A stretch of 60,767 nucleotides of DNA, taken from assembly GCF_001038425.2 (NCBI RefSeq), contig NZ_LDPV02000047.1, positions 1 to 60,767 of the forward strand, in the 5' to 3' direction. Below, piece by piece: positions 15,966-23,051 of the stretch (position 1 is its first letter; each line of letters opens with the position of its first letter). Origin of the DNA: Ornithinibacillus contaminans. Lineage in GTDB: Bacteria > Bacillota > Bacilli > Bacillales > Amphibacillaceae. The notes under the pieces are model-generated. The model saw only the letters and a program-made list of their open reading frames with translations, made no database searches and was not told where the DNA came from. Both the position numbers and the translations under genes were made by a program.

Positions 15966-16074
15966 GTTTCATACCAAATGGAAACTATTTTATTAAAATT
16001 TATATAAAAATATCGTTTGTTGCATTAGCAGCACTCATATAACTAAACCTCTTTTATTTTTCTTGTGTTTGACC
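15885..16074 (+). promoter_or_regulatory. rep leader with mutually exclusive folds
   Basis: The segment at 15907-15931 (CTGGTTCAAAGAACACAAGA and on) can pair locally with TTCTTTGA at 15885-15892. It can also pair over about 120 bases with 16054-16074 (ATTTTTCTTGTGTTTGACCA and G). The 14-bp core AACACAAGAAAAAT/ATTTTTCTTGTGTT is perfect. Two alternative folds ahead of a rep gene, overlapped by a putative antisense RNA, suggest copy-number control. The remaining bases of the gap 15783-16134 are AT-rich and carry only the rep ribosome site GGAGG. Confidence 0.5.
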
Positions 16075-16134
16075 AGATTACTATTTTCAAAGAGTAAGAA
16101 GGTGAATTCGTGAAAAATTCTGGAGGTTTTTATT

Positions 16135-17211
16135 ATGTCTGAAAACAAGGGTTCGCAAACGAACTTTAAAAGTGGTTCAATACCGAGAGAAGAATTAGAA
16201 CTACCCACATTGCACTTCGTTGTGATGGATCAATGGATAAATGTTATAGGCGATAAGGCGTTATTAGCTTGGCTTAAAATGTATTCTTGGTGCAAACGGG
16301 ACGACAAAGATTCAGAGGTTAACCAATGGGAACAAGCTAGAGTGCCTAGAAGTTTAATGAAGGTGATAAAGGACTTAGGAGTTGGAAAAGACACCTTCTA
16401 TAACAAAATTTTAAAACCTTTATGGAACGTTGGATTAATTGATATTGAAGAATTCGGGGATTCTAACATAAAAGGTACTAAACCTATTAATATCATTGTT
16501 TACAAATATCCTCAAAACAATTATAGCTTATCAGTTAAACCTTTAGTACAAGTTAGAGATTATGATAAAGACTATTCATCAACCTCTAAAACATTTGCCA
16601 AAAAGGGTGGTAGACCAAAGAAAACCAACGCTGATTCCGTTCAAAATATAGGGGGTTCTGAAATAGAACCCCCTGTGGTTCCAGATGAGAACGGGGGTGG
16701 GTTCTCAAATAGAACGGGGGGGCGTTCTGAAATAGAACCCAATAATTCCTTTAATTCTATTAATAACTCTCTTAATTCTTTTAGTAATAATCTTAATCCT
16801 AATCTTAAAGAACAAGAAGTCGATACATACAACGTGTTATGGGATTTGAACATACCAAAAGAGTTAAAGGTTAAGATTAAGACAATGTTAATAAATAATG
16901 AAATTAACCTTACTTTAGAAAAAATCTTTGAAATAGAGGAAGCATACCAATATCAAATTCAAAAATCTAACGTTATACCAGATTGTGACACAATTGAGGA
17001 AACTGCATTAAATGATTTTCAATTTACACAAACGGTAATTGCTATGTTTAAAAAAGTAAAAGATATTGCTAGTGTAAGGGCATTAATAGATTCCTGGATC
17101 AAATCAGGTATTGCATATAAACAAAATATGATTAATGGGGAAACTTATTTTCCAATAGATAGTGAGAGTTATCTTATAGCAAGTGAAATGAAAGAAGTTT
17201 TAGGTTTATAG
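16135..17211 (+). CDS. Probable plasmid replication initiator (Rep), winged-helix type
   Basis: The N-terminal 120 residues of this 358-residue protein look like a winged-helix initiator domain: DKALLAWLKMYSWCKR, VPRSLMKVIKDLGVGKDTFY, then ILKPLWNVGLIDIEEF. Initiators of the RepA_N type have a comparable N-terminal domain. Residues about 174-205 are encoded by tandem 23-bp repeats, followed by an Asn/Ser-rich stretch encoded by an AT-rich region. The C-terminal 150 residues are helical. Internal iterons next to AT-rich DNA inside the rep gene are the origin layout known from RepA_N plasmids. The function is inferred from this and from the regulated leader. I did not recognise a named family with certainty. 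Confidence 0.7.
   Translation: MSENKGSQTNFKSGSIPREELELPTLHFVVMDQWINVIGDKALLAWLKMYSWCKRDDKDSEVNQWEQARVPRSLMKVIKDLGVGKDTFYNKILKPLWNVGLIDIEEFGDSNIKGTKPINIIVYKYPQNNYSLSVKPLVQVRDYDKDYSSTSKTFAKKGGRPKKTNADSVQNIGGSEIEPPVVPDENGGGFSNRTGGRSEIEPNNSFNSINNSLNSFSNNLNPNLKEQEVDTYNVLWDLNIPKELKVKIKTMLINNEINLTLEKIFEIEEAYQYQIQKSNVIPDCDTIEETALNDFQFTQTVIAMFKKVKDIASVRALIDSWIKSGIAYKQNMINGETYFPIDSESYLIASEMKEVLGL
16655..16746 (+). repeat. Four tandem 23-bp iterons inside the rep gene; probable replication origin
   Basis: Units start at 16655, 16678, 16701 and 16724, exactly 23 bases apart. Each begins with a hyphenated palindrome: GTTCTGAAATAGAAC, GTTCCAGATGAGAAC, GTTCTCAAATAGAAC and GTTCTGAAATAGAAC. The first lies in a larger perfect dyad (GGGGGTTCT and AGAACCCCC, 16651-16673). 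G/C-rich linkers separate the cores. Confidence 0.8.
16741..16812 (+). other. AT-rich stretch beside the iterons; candidate DNA-unwinding element
   Basis: Directly after the iterons comes about 70 bp of nearly pure A/T with the recurring word TTAATTCT or TTAATCCT. It encodes an Asn/Ser-rich linker of Rep. Iterons followed by AT-rich repeats are the usual arrangement of an origin opening site. Confidence 0.55.
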
Positions 17212-17316
17212 AAGGAATGGGCTGATTGCTTTTCCGTTCTTTGACATACTTTTCTATCAGACAATTAACGAAGGATTAAATTTAGAGAAAAAATGTGAAG
17301 TAAGGAGTTGAGGATT

Positions 17317-17466
17317 TTGGGAAAAGCAAAGGGATTTATTTTATTTATGAGTTTAATGGCTGTTGTTTTTATCTCTTTAGGCTTTTATTTTGACCATCAA
17401 CAAGATACAAACAAAAAGCATTTCATTAAAGAAATGAACGAAATACAAACGGAATATGAGAAGTAG
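17317..17466 (+). CDS. Small single-pass membrane protein
   Basis: A 49-residue protein starting at TTG 17317 with AAGGAG about 10 bases upstream. Residues 6-25 are hydrophobic (GFILFMSLMAVVFISLGFYF), followed by a charged tail (DHQQDTNKKHFIKEMNEIQT). The function is unknown. The frame, ribosome site and amphipathic tail make a real gene likely. Confidence 0.5.
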   Translation: MGKAKGFILFMSLMAVVFISLGFYFDHQQDTNKKHFIKEMNEIQTEYEK

Positions 17467-17498
17467 AGACAAAATGCGCAATAAGAAGGGAGAATAAA

Positions 17499-17669
17499 AT
17501 GGTATCTGATAAAAGGGTATTAGAACTAACAAAAAACAATTTAAAGGTTTCTGCTGATAATGGTACATCACATGTTGGCTATACAGAAGAACAACAAAAA
17601 GCAATTCGTGAATTTGCAAAAACTTTACTAGAGGACATTGAATCTTATGAAAATGGTTATGAGGATTAA
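17499..17669 (+). CDS. Small acidic protein of unknown function
   Basis: A 56-residue protein with AAGAAGGGAG upstream of its ATG. It is soluble, with a helical C-terminal half (EEQQKAIREFAKTLLEDIES). It follows the small membrane protein and precedes a convergent terminator. I recognise no family. Confidence 0.5.
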   Translation: MVSDKRVLELTKNNLKVSADNGTSHVGYTEEQQKAIREFAKTLLEDIESYENGYED

Positions 17670-17712
17670 TGCACATTTCGGAAATATTATTCAAATTTGG
17701 TCATAATCAAAA

Positions 17713-17740
17713 AAAGAGAAGCCATTTTAGGTTTCTCTTT
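17713..17740. terminator. Bidirectional terminator
   Basis: AAAGAGAAGCC and GGTTTCTCTTT form a stem with A-rich and T-rich flanks on both sides, between converging genes. Confidence 0.75.
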
Positions 17741-17742
17741 TT

Positions 17743-18273
17743 CTAAATACCGTTAAACCAAAGACCCGTTGCTGATACGAAAGGTTCGTGGGCTTTTCCT
17801 GATTCAATGCGGAAGGACCATTTTGAAGTATCAAACTCACGAATAGCAATTTGAATTAATTCAATGTCATCTTTGGTAGGCAAGTATTGTTCAGCGTTTT
17901 CTAATTGAACACCAGATTTCGATAAAAATTCTTTAATGGAATTGATTTCTTTTTCAACAGGAACTGCAAACGACAATTCTCCATTGGTTATTTGAATAAA
18001 ATCATTTTGAATATCAACATGAAAGTTCTTTTGAAATAAATTAGTGATGCATTTCATCATTCGAGGCGTGATCTCTAATGATTCTCCACAAAAGGGACAA
18101 TGATAATGATTAGTGAACAGTTCCGTTAATTCATCTTCTTTAAATTCGGTGCGAGTTGAGAAGGGTAATTGCAAATCACCGTTTGTATTATATGAATATC
18201 CCTTAGTTGTTTTTAACTGTTCTTCACAATGGCGGCAGCCTAAAATTAATCTAGTAAACAAATAAATCACCAC
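17743..18273 (-). CDS. Zinc-ribbon protein of unknown function
   Basis: The 176-residue protein carries two Cys pairs, CRHC near residue 13 and CPFC near residue 59, which together should bind one zinc ion. The rest shows a mixed alpha/beta pattern (ITNGELSFAVPVEKEINSIK) and ends with FVSATGLWFNGI. The start at 18273 has no strong ribosome site, so a later in-frame start is possible. It is transcribed divergently from the ParM/T4SS operon. I do not recognise the family. Confidence 0.55.
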   Translation of the reverse strand: MVIYLFTRLILGCRHCEEQLKTTKGYSYNTNGDLQLPFSTRTEFKEDELTELFTNHYHCPFCGESLEITPRMMKCITNLFQKNFHVDIQNDFIQITNGELSFAVPVEKEINSIKEFLSKSGVQLENAEQYLPTKDDIELIQIAIREFDTSKWSFRIESGKAHEPFVSATGLWFNGI

Positions 18274-18360
18274 ATTTCTAATTGTATATTAGGTTAAATA
18301 TACCAAAAACACCTATAATATCAAGGAAATAAGGGTTTTTTATTTTTTTATAATAACTAC

Positions 18361-18418
18361 TTGCAATTATTAACGGAATTCAGTATTATAGAATTAACAG
18401 GTTAACTGAATTAAGTTA
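18361..18418 (+). promoter_or_regulatory. Promoter of the ParM/T4SS operon with two shared operators
   Basis: TTGCAA (18361-18366) and TATTAT (18384-18389) are 17 bases apart. Operator TAACGGAATTCAGTAT at 18371-18386 fills the spacer, and a second copy, TAACTGAATTAAGTTA, lies at 18403-18418, 32 bases away. Occupancy of either site would block initiation or early elongation. Confidence 0.75.
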
Positions 18419-18618
18419 ATCTATGGCATTATCACACATACGCCACACACGTATGTTTGTCACACAAAAATTGGTATTCTTATGAAAAGAGTTCACACGC
18501 TTTTTTCATGTCTTGTTATCTGCAAGAATAAAAATCGTTTAGTAAACCCGTACAAACCCTTAATGAAAAGTCCTAAATAACTTGTTCTTAATTTGAAGAA
18601 GTTATTTTGGGGCTTTTT
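18419..18618 (+). promoter_or_regulatory. Leader of the ParM/T4SS operon with an intrinsic terminator
   Basis: The leader of about 250 bases contains several hairpins: ACATACG/CGTATGT, ATGAAAA/TTTTCAT and CTTG/CAAG. It ends in a terminator with stem arms at 18568-18583 and 18599-18615 and a T-rich tail. It lies before the first gene, so transcription of the transfer operon must pass it. Unlike the leaders at 7.2 and 47.7 kb it does not share their hairpin plan. The rest of the gap 18274-18666 shows nothing else. Confidence 0.6.
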
Positions 18619-18666
18619 GTTTTTGTTTTTAAAAATACAGGGTTAAAGGGGGAAGGAAAAAGTTTT

Positions 18667-19125
18667 ATGGAATGGACAACACACGCTTTATCAGGAGTAG
18701 CCACAGGCTATTTAATTACAAACGATTGGAAAGGTGCAGTAGCAGGTGGGGTTGCGAGTGTCATACCAGACCTTGATGAGCCTAGATCGAAATTTGGAAA
18801 ACCATTTTTCTTTATATCTATTCCACTAAATAAATTAGTAGGGCATAGAACTTTAACTCACTCAATGCTATTCGCTTTATCTATTGGATTAATAGGGCTT
18901 ATAGTCTTTGATTTTCAGATTGCAACAGCTTTATTTGTAGGATTACTAGCTCACATTGTTGGAGATATGATAACAGGAAAAGTCCAACTGCTATTTCCGT
19001 TACAAACAAAAGTCGGTCTTAAAGTATCAAGGATTAATTATATCTTAATCGACCGTATTGTAAGGGTAGCGTTATTGATATTCGTAGCATTAACGATTTA
19101 TAAAGATGTAACCATGATGATTTAA
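18667..19125 (+). CDS. YdjM/DUF457-family membrane-bound metal-dependent hydrolase
   Basis: The 152-residue protein begins MEWTTHALSGVATGYL, with the early histidine of the family. It has PDLDEP near residue 37 and GHRTLTHSM near 58, the conserved His-rich motif. Three to four hydrophobic segments follow, the last at the C-terminus. The family is annotated as inner-membrane metal-dependent hydrolase; its substrate is not established. ATG 18667 follows AAAGGGGGAAGG. It is the first gene of the long ParM/T4SS operon, which is unusual company for this family. Confidence 0.8.
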   Translation: MEWTTHALSGVATGYLITNDWKGAVAGGVASVIPDLDEPRSKFGKPFFFISIPLNKLVGHRTLTHSMLFALSIGLIGLIVFDFQIATALFVGLLAHIVGDMITGKVQLLFPLQTKVGLKVSRINYILIDRIVRVALLIFVALTIYKDVTMMI

Positions 19126-19146
19126 AAGTTGAGGGGAGAGGTAAAA

Positions 19147-20223
19147 ATGGCAAAAAAAGAATACGTTTCAATTGATATTGGATATGGGTTTGTTAAGGCA
19201 ATTTCATCAAATGGAAAAAGAGCATTATTTCCTTCTATCGTTGGAACTGGTAGAGATAGAGGTTTAGCTAATTTCTTAAAGCGTGAAGAAAACAAGCTAG
19301 ATCTATCTGAATTGCACATTAAAATCAACGGAAAACACTACTATGTAGGAGATATGGCAGATAAAAATTCCAGTGATGGTTCAAGGGTTTTCGAGAGAGA
19401 AAGATTTAACCATGATTATACAAAGGTGCTGCTGAATGTTGGAATTCAATTAGTAGCCTCAGAAGATACAAAGGAAGTAGTTTTATTTACTGGTCTACCC
19501 CTTGAGTATTACAAATCTCAAGTTAAGCCGTTTGAAATGTCTTTACTAGAAGAAACTCCAGAAATCGAATGGGTAAGTGGACTACCTAGCGGAAAACGTA
19601 AAGTAAAGGTTACTCAAGCAAAAGTGTTTCCACAAGGTATGTCAGCTATTTGGGCGACTTTAATAAATCATGAAGGGAAATTCCTGAAGCCAGAATTAAT
19701 GAGCGAAGGAAATCAAATAGCTGTAATTGATATTGGATTCCGTACAACTGATGTTTGTGTAGTGGAAATGAAAGAAGGTGGGGGATTCTTACCTCTATTA
19801 CCTTTATCGGACACCATAGATCAAGGAGTTGTAAACCTAAATGATAATATCAAACGGGCTTATCAAGACAAAACAGGTGGTTCGGATTTATCCGAAAGCA
19901 AGATAAATAAGATTATCAAAAATCAGTTCATTACGTATAAGGGAAAAAGAATTGAATTAGCAAATGAGGTTGGGGAATCCCATCAAGCAGTAGCAAACAG
20001 CGTAAGTGATAGGATCTCAAAACTCTGGAAAGATGAATCAGATACTTTTGAACAGATATTTGTTGTTGGCGGTGGTGGTTCTCTCTTTACAAAGTACCTT
20101 CAACCGAACTTCGATAATAGATTGCTAAATATTGTTGATAGCCAATATGCAAATGCTATTGGTTATTACCGAATCGGAAAAATGCTAATTGGGGACACAC
20201 AGCCTGAGAAAATAGCTAACTAG
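19147..20223 (+). CDS. parM: Actin-like plasmid segregation ATPase (ParM/Alp family)
   Basis: The 358-residue protein shows the actin-superfamily nucleotide-binding motifs in order. These are phosphate-1 SIDIGYGFVKAI at about 8-19, phosphate-2 VIDIGFRTTDV near 193, and the adenosine motif VVGGGGSLF near 305. ATG 19147 follows GAGGGGAGAGG. The length is slightly above R1 ParM and matches Gram-positive Alp/StbA proteins. Together with the small DNA-binding protein encoded next, it should form filaments that separate plasmid copies. A second, ParA-based system lies at 5.5-6.7 kb. Placement in the transfer operon raises the alternative that it positions the transfer apparatus. Confidence 0.88.
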   Translation: MAKKEYVSIDIGYGFVKAISSNGKRALFPSIVGTGRDRGLANFLKREENKLDLSELHIKINGKHYYVGDMADKNSSDGSRVFERERFNHDYTKVLLNVGIQLVASEDTKEVVLFTGLPLEYYKSQVKPFEMSLLEETPEIEWVSGLPSGKRKVKVTQAKVFPQGMSAIWATLINHEGKFLKPELMSEGNQIAVIDIGFRTTDVCVVEMKEGGGFLPLLPLSDTIDQGVVNLNDNIKRAYQDKTGGSDLSESKINKIIKNQFITYKGKRIELANEVGESHQAVANSVSDRISKLWKDESDTFEQIFVVGGGGSLFTKYLQPNFDNRLLNIVDSQYANAIGYYRIGKMLIGDTQPEKIAN

Positions 20224-20233
20224 GTGAAAATTG

Positions 20234-20605
20234 ATGGAGATTAAAAATGTTTATGCTATTCGAGTAAACAAGAAAGACAAAGATTTGAGAGATTATTTAT
20301 CTCAGTTTCCTCAAGACGAGCAAGCCAATGCTTTAAGAGAGCTGATTAATTATGGTATTAGCTCTCTAAATAATAACTTTCAGGCTCAACAATCTATTCA
20401 GGAGTTACAAGAAGGCATTTCGAAATTAAAACAAGAGCAAGATGCAAAACTTGATAAGATCATAAACCTATTAAATAACAATTCGTTTGTCGCGAAAAAT
20501 GAAGATGAATTAGTAGAAACAGAAAACAAAGAGAATGTTCAAGTAGATGTTAATAAGGCTAAAAACAATATGCAGGAAGCATTATCTATGTTTATGAATG
20601 GATAA
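20234..20605 (+). CDS. ParR-like adaptor of the actin-like ATPase
   Basis: The 123-residue protein has an N-terminal segment that fits an RHH domain: a strand (KNVYAIRVNKK) and two helices (KDLRDYLSQFP and QANALRELINYGISSLNN). A coiled-coil (QSIQELQEGISKLKQEQDAK) and an acidic tail with NMQEALSMFM follow. ParR-type adaptors bind a centromere through the RHH and the filament end through the C-terminal helix. Its place directly after parM supports this. TTG at 20231 is an alternative start one codon earlier. Confidence 0.7.
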   Translation: MEIKNVYAIRVNKKDKDLRDYLSQFPQDEQANALRELINYGISSLNNNFQAQQSIQELQEGISKLKQEQDAKLDKIINLLNNNSFVAKNEDELVETENKENVQVDVNKAKNNMQEALSMFMNG

Positions 20606-20623
20606 AAGAAAGGGGGGAATAAG

Positions 20624-20896
20624 ATGTTTGTTAATGCGAATTATGAAGTGCAAGTAGGTAAAAATGTCTTCCCAGTAATAGGTGAGATTGGTATTGCTGA
20701 AGTCAACGGGAAGGATTGTACCGTGATTGTAAGAGAGATTAGAAGCATGGAATGGATTGGTGAGAGTGACAACCTTAGACTACAAGTAAAAGTAATTGTT
20801 GAAATTAATGATAGCAATATTATTAAGCAACAGGAAGAAAAGGGTCACGGTAAACAGCAAAGTAAATTTAGAGTTATTGAAGGCGGTAAAGGTTAA
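20624..20896 (+). CDS. Small protein with C-terminal FRVIEGG motif
   Basis: A 90-residue soluble protein with a strand-rich body (VGKNVFPVIGEIGIAEVNGK and then CTVIVREIRSMEW) and a charged tail ending KFRVIEGGKG. The gene at 31907 ends almost identically (EFRLIEGGRV) although the bodies differ. AAAGGGGGG precedes the ATG. The function is unknown; it lies between the segregation and secretion parts of the operon. Confidence 0.55.
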   Translation: MFVNANYEVQVGKNVFPVIGEIGIAEVNGKDCTVIVREIRSMEWIGESDNLRLQVKVIVEINDSNIIKQQEEKGHGKQQSKFRVIEGGKG

Positions 20897-20931
20897 TTCG
20901 TGAAATTTTTTAATAGAAAGGACTGAAGAAG

Positions 20932-21150
20932 ATGTTTAAGAACATTCTATATGTGATTTTAATGATATTTATCATACTGATAGTAGGAAGTATTATCCTT
21001 GAAACTTTTCCGCAGTTGAATCCACTTTGGGAAGAATTTAAAGGTATCATTGTTAACTTATATGAATCTTCCAAAGTGAAATATGGAGCCTTAGCAACAG
21101 TAGCCATTATCGTAGCTGTGATACTGGCAGTTGGCACAAATAGGAGGTGA
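20932..21150 (+). CDS. Small two-segment membrane protein of the conjugation operon
   Basis: A 72-residue protein with hydrophobic segments at about 4-26 and 50-68. Small two-pass proteins at this point of Gram-positive transfer operons (such as ConC of ICEBs1) are usual, and VirB2-like pilin relatives share this topology. Sequence alone does not decide between them. The ribosome site of the next gene (TAGGAGGTG) overlaps its stop codon. Confidence 0.6.
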   Translation: MFKNILYVILMIFIILIVGSIILETFPQLNPLWEEFKGIIVNLYESSKVKYGALATVAIIVAVILAVGTNRR

Positions 21151-21154
21151 TAGA

Positions 21155-22231
21155 GTGAAAAAGAAGAAAGGATTCTTTAGAACGATTAAGAAGGTTTATA
21201 ACTATTTTTTTAGAGATTACAAATATCAGAAGGAAAAGAAGTTGCAAAGAAAAGCAGCAAAAAAAGCTTCTATAAAACCAAAAGGTTTTATTGCTAAAAA
21301 GTCTGGCGTAATAATATTCTGGGTAACTTTTGGATTCATGTTCTTAGTTGTTTTCTCAACGTTGTTCAGTGGGGACTCCAGCGAAGCTAAAACAAAAGAA
21401 GTTTCAAACGTTAAAAATTTAGCAGCTTCAGCTGAAGGAATACAATTTGCTAAGAATTTTACTAGAGACTATTTTACATGGGAAGTTTCTGATAAAGGTA
21501 AGAGTGTTAGAAAAGAAACAATGAGTAAGTATCTAGCAGATGGTCTTGATGAATACGCAGGGATTAGTTTCAACGGTTTACAATGGAATTCGAATTTTGT
21601 TGATTCAGAGGTTAAGGAAGTGGTTGAGAATGGTGAAAACCTTGCTTTAATTACCTTACTTACTAGATTTGAATTAAGAAGCGTTGATGGTAACGATACA
21701 AAAAAAATAGAAAAATACTTTGTTATTCCAGTTGCCTATGATGGGAAAACATTTGGAGTTTATGAACTACCTAAGTTTACGTTTATTCAGGAGAATACAA
21801 CGTTACAAAAAGTAGTCTCTAATAAATTAAATAGAGCTGAAACAAGTATCGCTGGTGAGATAAAGGAGTTTTTACCAACTTTTTTAAAAAGCTACGCAGA
21901 GGACACCAAAGACAAACTTAATTACATTTTAACTGAAGAAAATGTTACAGACGGACTTCAAGGAATGATGAAGTTTAGTGATGTAAAAGAAGCAAATGTG
22001 TTTGTAGGAGAACAGCCAGACCATTATGTAGTTTTTGCAACGGTGATTTTCCTAGAGCCAGAGACTAACCTTGCGATAGAAACAAACTATCATATAACAG
22101 TGGTTAATCGTGATGATAGGTATATAGTTTCTGGAATTAATGATCAAGAAAACATGATTATAAAATCAGATACTGATGAAGTAGTTGACGAACAAGGTAC
22201 TGAACTAGAAGAAACATCAGAAAACAATTAA
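21155..22231 (+). CDS. TcpC/ConB-like conjugation protein (VirB8-type fold)
   Basis: This 358-residue protein has a basic cytoplasmic N-terminus of about 55 residues and one membrane segment at about 57-76 (GVIIFWVTFGFMFLVVFSTL). A large outer part follows with two NTF2-like halves: FAKNFTRDYFTWEVSDKGKS is the hallmark start of the first, and FLPTFLKSYAEDTKDKLNYI that of the second. This is the TcpC layout, a VirB8-like scaffold of Gram-positive type IV secretion. GTG 21155 is chosen because TAGGAGGTGATAGA precedes it. It lies four genes before the VirB4 ATPase. Confidence 0.85.
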   Translation: MKKKKGFFRTIKKVYNYFFRDYKYQKEKKLQRKAAKKASIKPKGFIAKKSGVIIFWVTFGFMFLVVFSTLFSGDSSEAKTKEVSNVKNLAASAEGIQFAKNFTRDYFTWEVSDKGKSVRKETMSKYLADGLDEYAGISFNGLQWNSNFVDSEVKEVVENGENLALITLLTRFELRSVDGNDTKKIEKYFVIPVAYDGKTFGVYELPKFTFIQENTTLQKVVSNKLNRAETSIAGEIKEFLPTFLKSYAEDTKDKLNYILTEENVTDGLQGMMKFSDVKEANVFVGEQPDHYVVFATVIFLEPETNLAIETNYHITVVNRDDRYIVSGINDQENMIIKSDTDEVVDEQGTELEETSENN

Positions 22232-22264
22232 GGAAAAAACTATTAAAATTTTGGAGGAATATTT

Positions 22265-22498
22265 ATGTACTTTTTATTTGGACTTGAAGGTGTATTTCAA
22301 TTTGGTAAGGAACAAGGTCAATACGCAATTATGCTTGTTGCAATAGTAGCGTTTATTTTCTTTCTTGTTAAGAGAGCTTGGATCGGTATGATAGTTTCAC
22401 TTGTAGGTATAGCATTAGTTTCTGTATTCATTATAAATCCAGAACTAATCTTTGGTATCGGAGAGACAATAGCCCAAATGATTGATCTATCAGAATAA
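22265..22498 (+). CDS. Small membrane protein of the conjugation operon
   Basis: A 77-residue protein with hydrophobic segments at about 20-37 and 40-62. TTGGAGGA precedes the ATG. Its place between the TcpC-like and TcpE-like genes matches small membrane components (ConC-like or VirB2-like) of related systems. The exact role is unresolved. Confidence 0.6.
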   Translation: MYFLFGLEGVFQFGKEQGQYAIMLVAIVAFIFFLVKRAWIGMIVSLVGIALVSVFIINPELIFGIGETIAQMIDLSE

Positions 22499-22538
22499 CT
22501 ATTTAGTTAGAAATTAATGAGAAAAGTAGGTTGCTAGA

Positions 22539-23051
22539 ATGGATAATGAAAAAAACCGAATTAGGTCATTTGTATTAAACGAATTCTTAACGTTTGAAAA
22601 AAAAATCTATCACTTATTCGGAATGAGTCTAGGCAGACCGATAAAAGTAAAATTACTTTTGTATTTTATTGCAATCTTATTGATTGAAATAATTATCTAC
22701 TTCACACCAATCTTGGGTGCGACTATAAGATGGTTACCAGTCATTTACCTGCTTTTTATTCCTGCTGGAATAGCTTATCTACTTGCAGATGTAAGAACGG
22801 AAGGGCGAATTCCTCTCGTCTTTTTCCGTTCTGTCTTACTTTATCATTTTAGAAAAATTAGGAAAACAACTTATATCAGAGGTAGAGAAGTAGCAAAACC
22901 AACAACTTATCGGTTTGCTGGATATTCAACAGTAACATTTGCTGAAGATAGGTCAGACGATATATTCAAACCACAGAAAATACGATTAAAAATAAAGACA
23001 GGTATTAGTGATTTATACGCTAAAGATGAAAAGGAAGGAGAATTATTATGA
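22539..23051 (+). CDS. TcpE/ConD-like conjugation protein
   Basis: The 170-residue protein has two membrane segments at about 42-58 and 65-88. A conserved-looking cytoplasmic part contains AYLLADVRTEGRIPLVFFRS and HFRKIRKTTYIRGREV, which I associate with TcpE family proteins of Gram-positive conjugation systems. TcpE proteins help localise the transfer ATPase. Its stop overlaps the VirB4 start as ATGA, so the two are coupled. Confidence 0.75.
   Translation: MDNEKNRIRSFVLNEFLTFEKKIYHLFGMSLGRPIKVKLLLYFIAILLIEIIIYFTPILGATIRWLPVIYLLFIPAGIAYLLADVRTEGRIPLVFFRSVLLYHFRKIRKTTYIRGREVAKPTTYRFAGYSTVTFAEDRSDDIFKPQKIRLKIKTGISDLYAKDEKEGELL

Noticed and set aside
16651..16673. The GGGGGTTCT/AGAACCCCC hairpin as a terminator inside rep
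   Set aside because: It has no T run, lies in frame inside the gene and belongs to a regular 23-bp repeat series.
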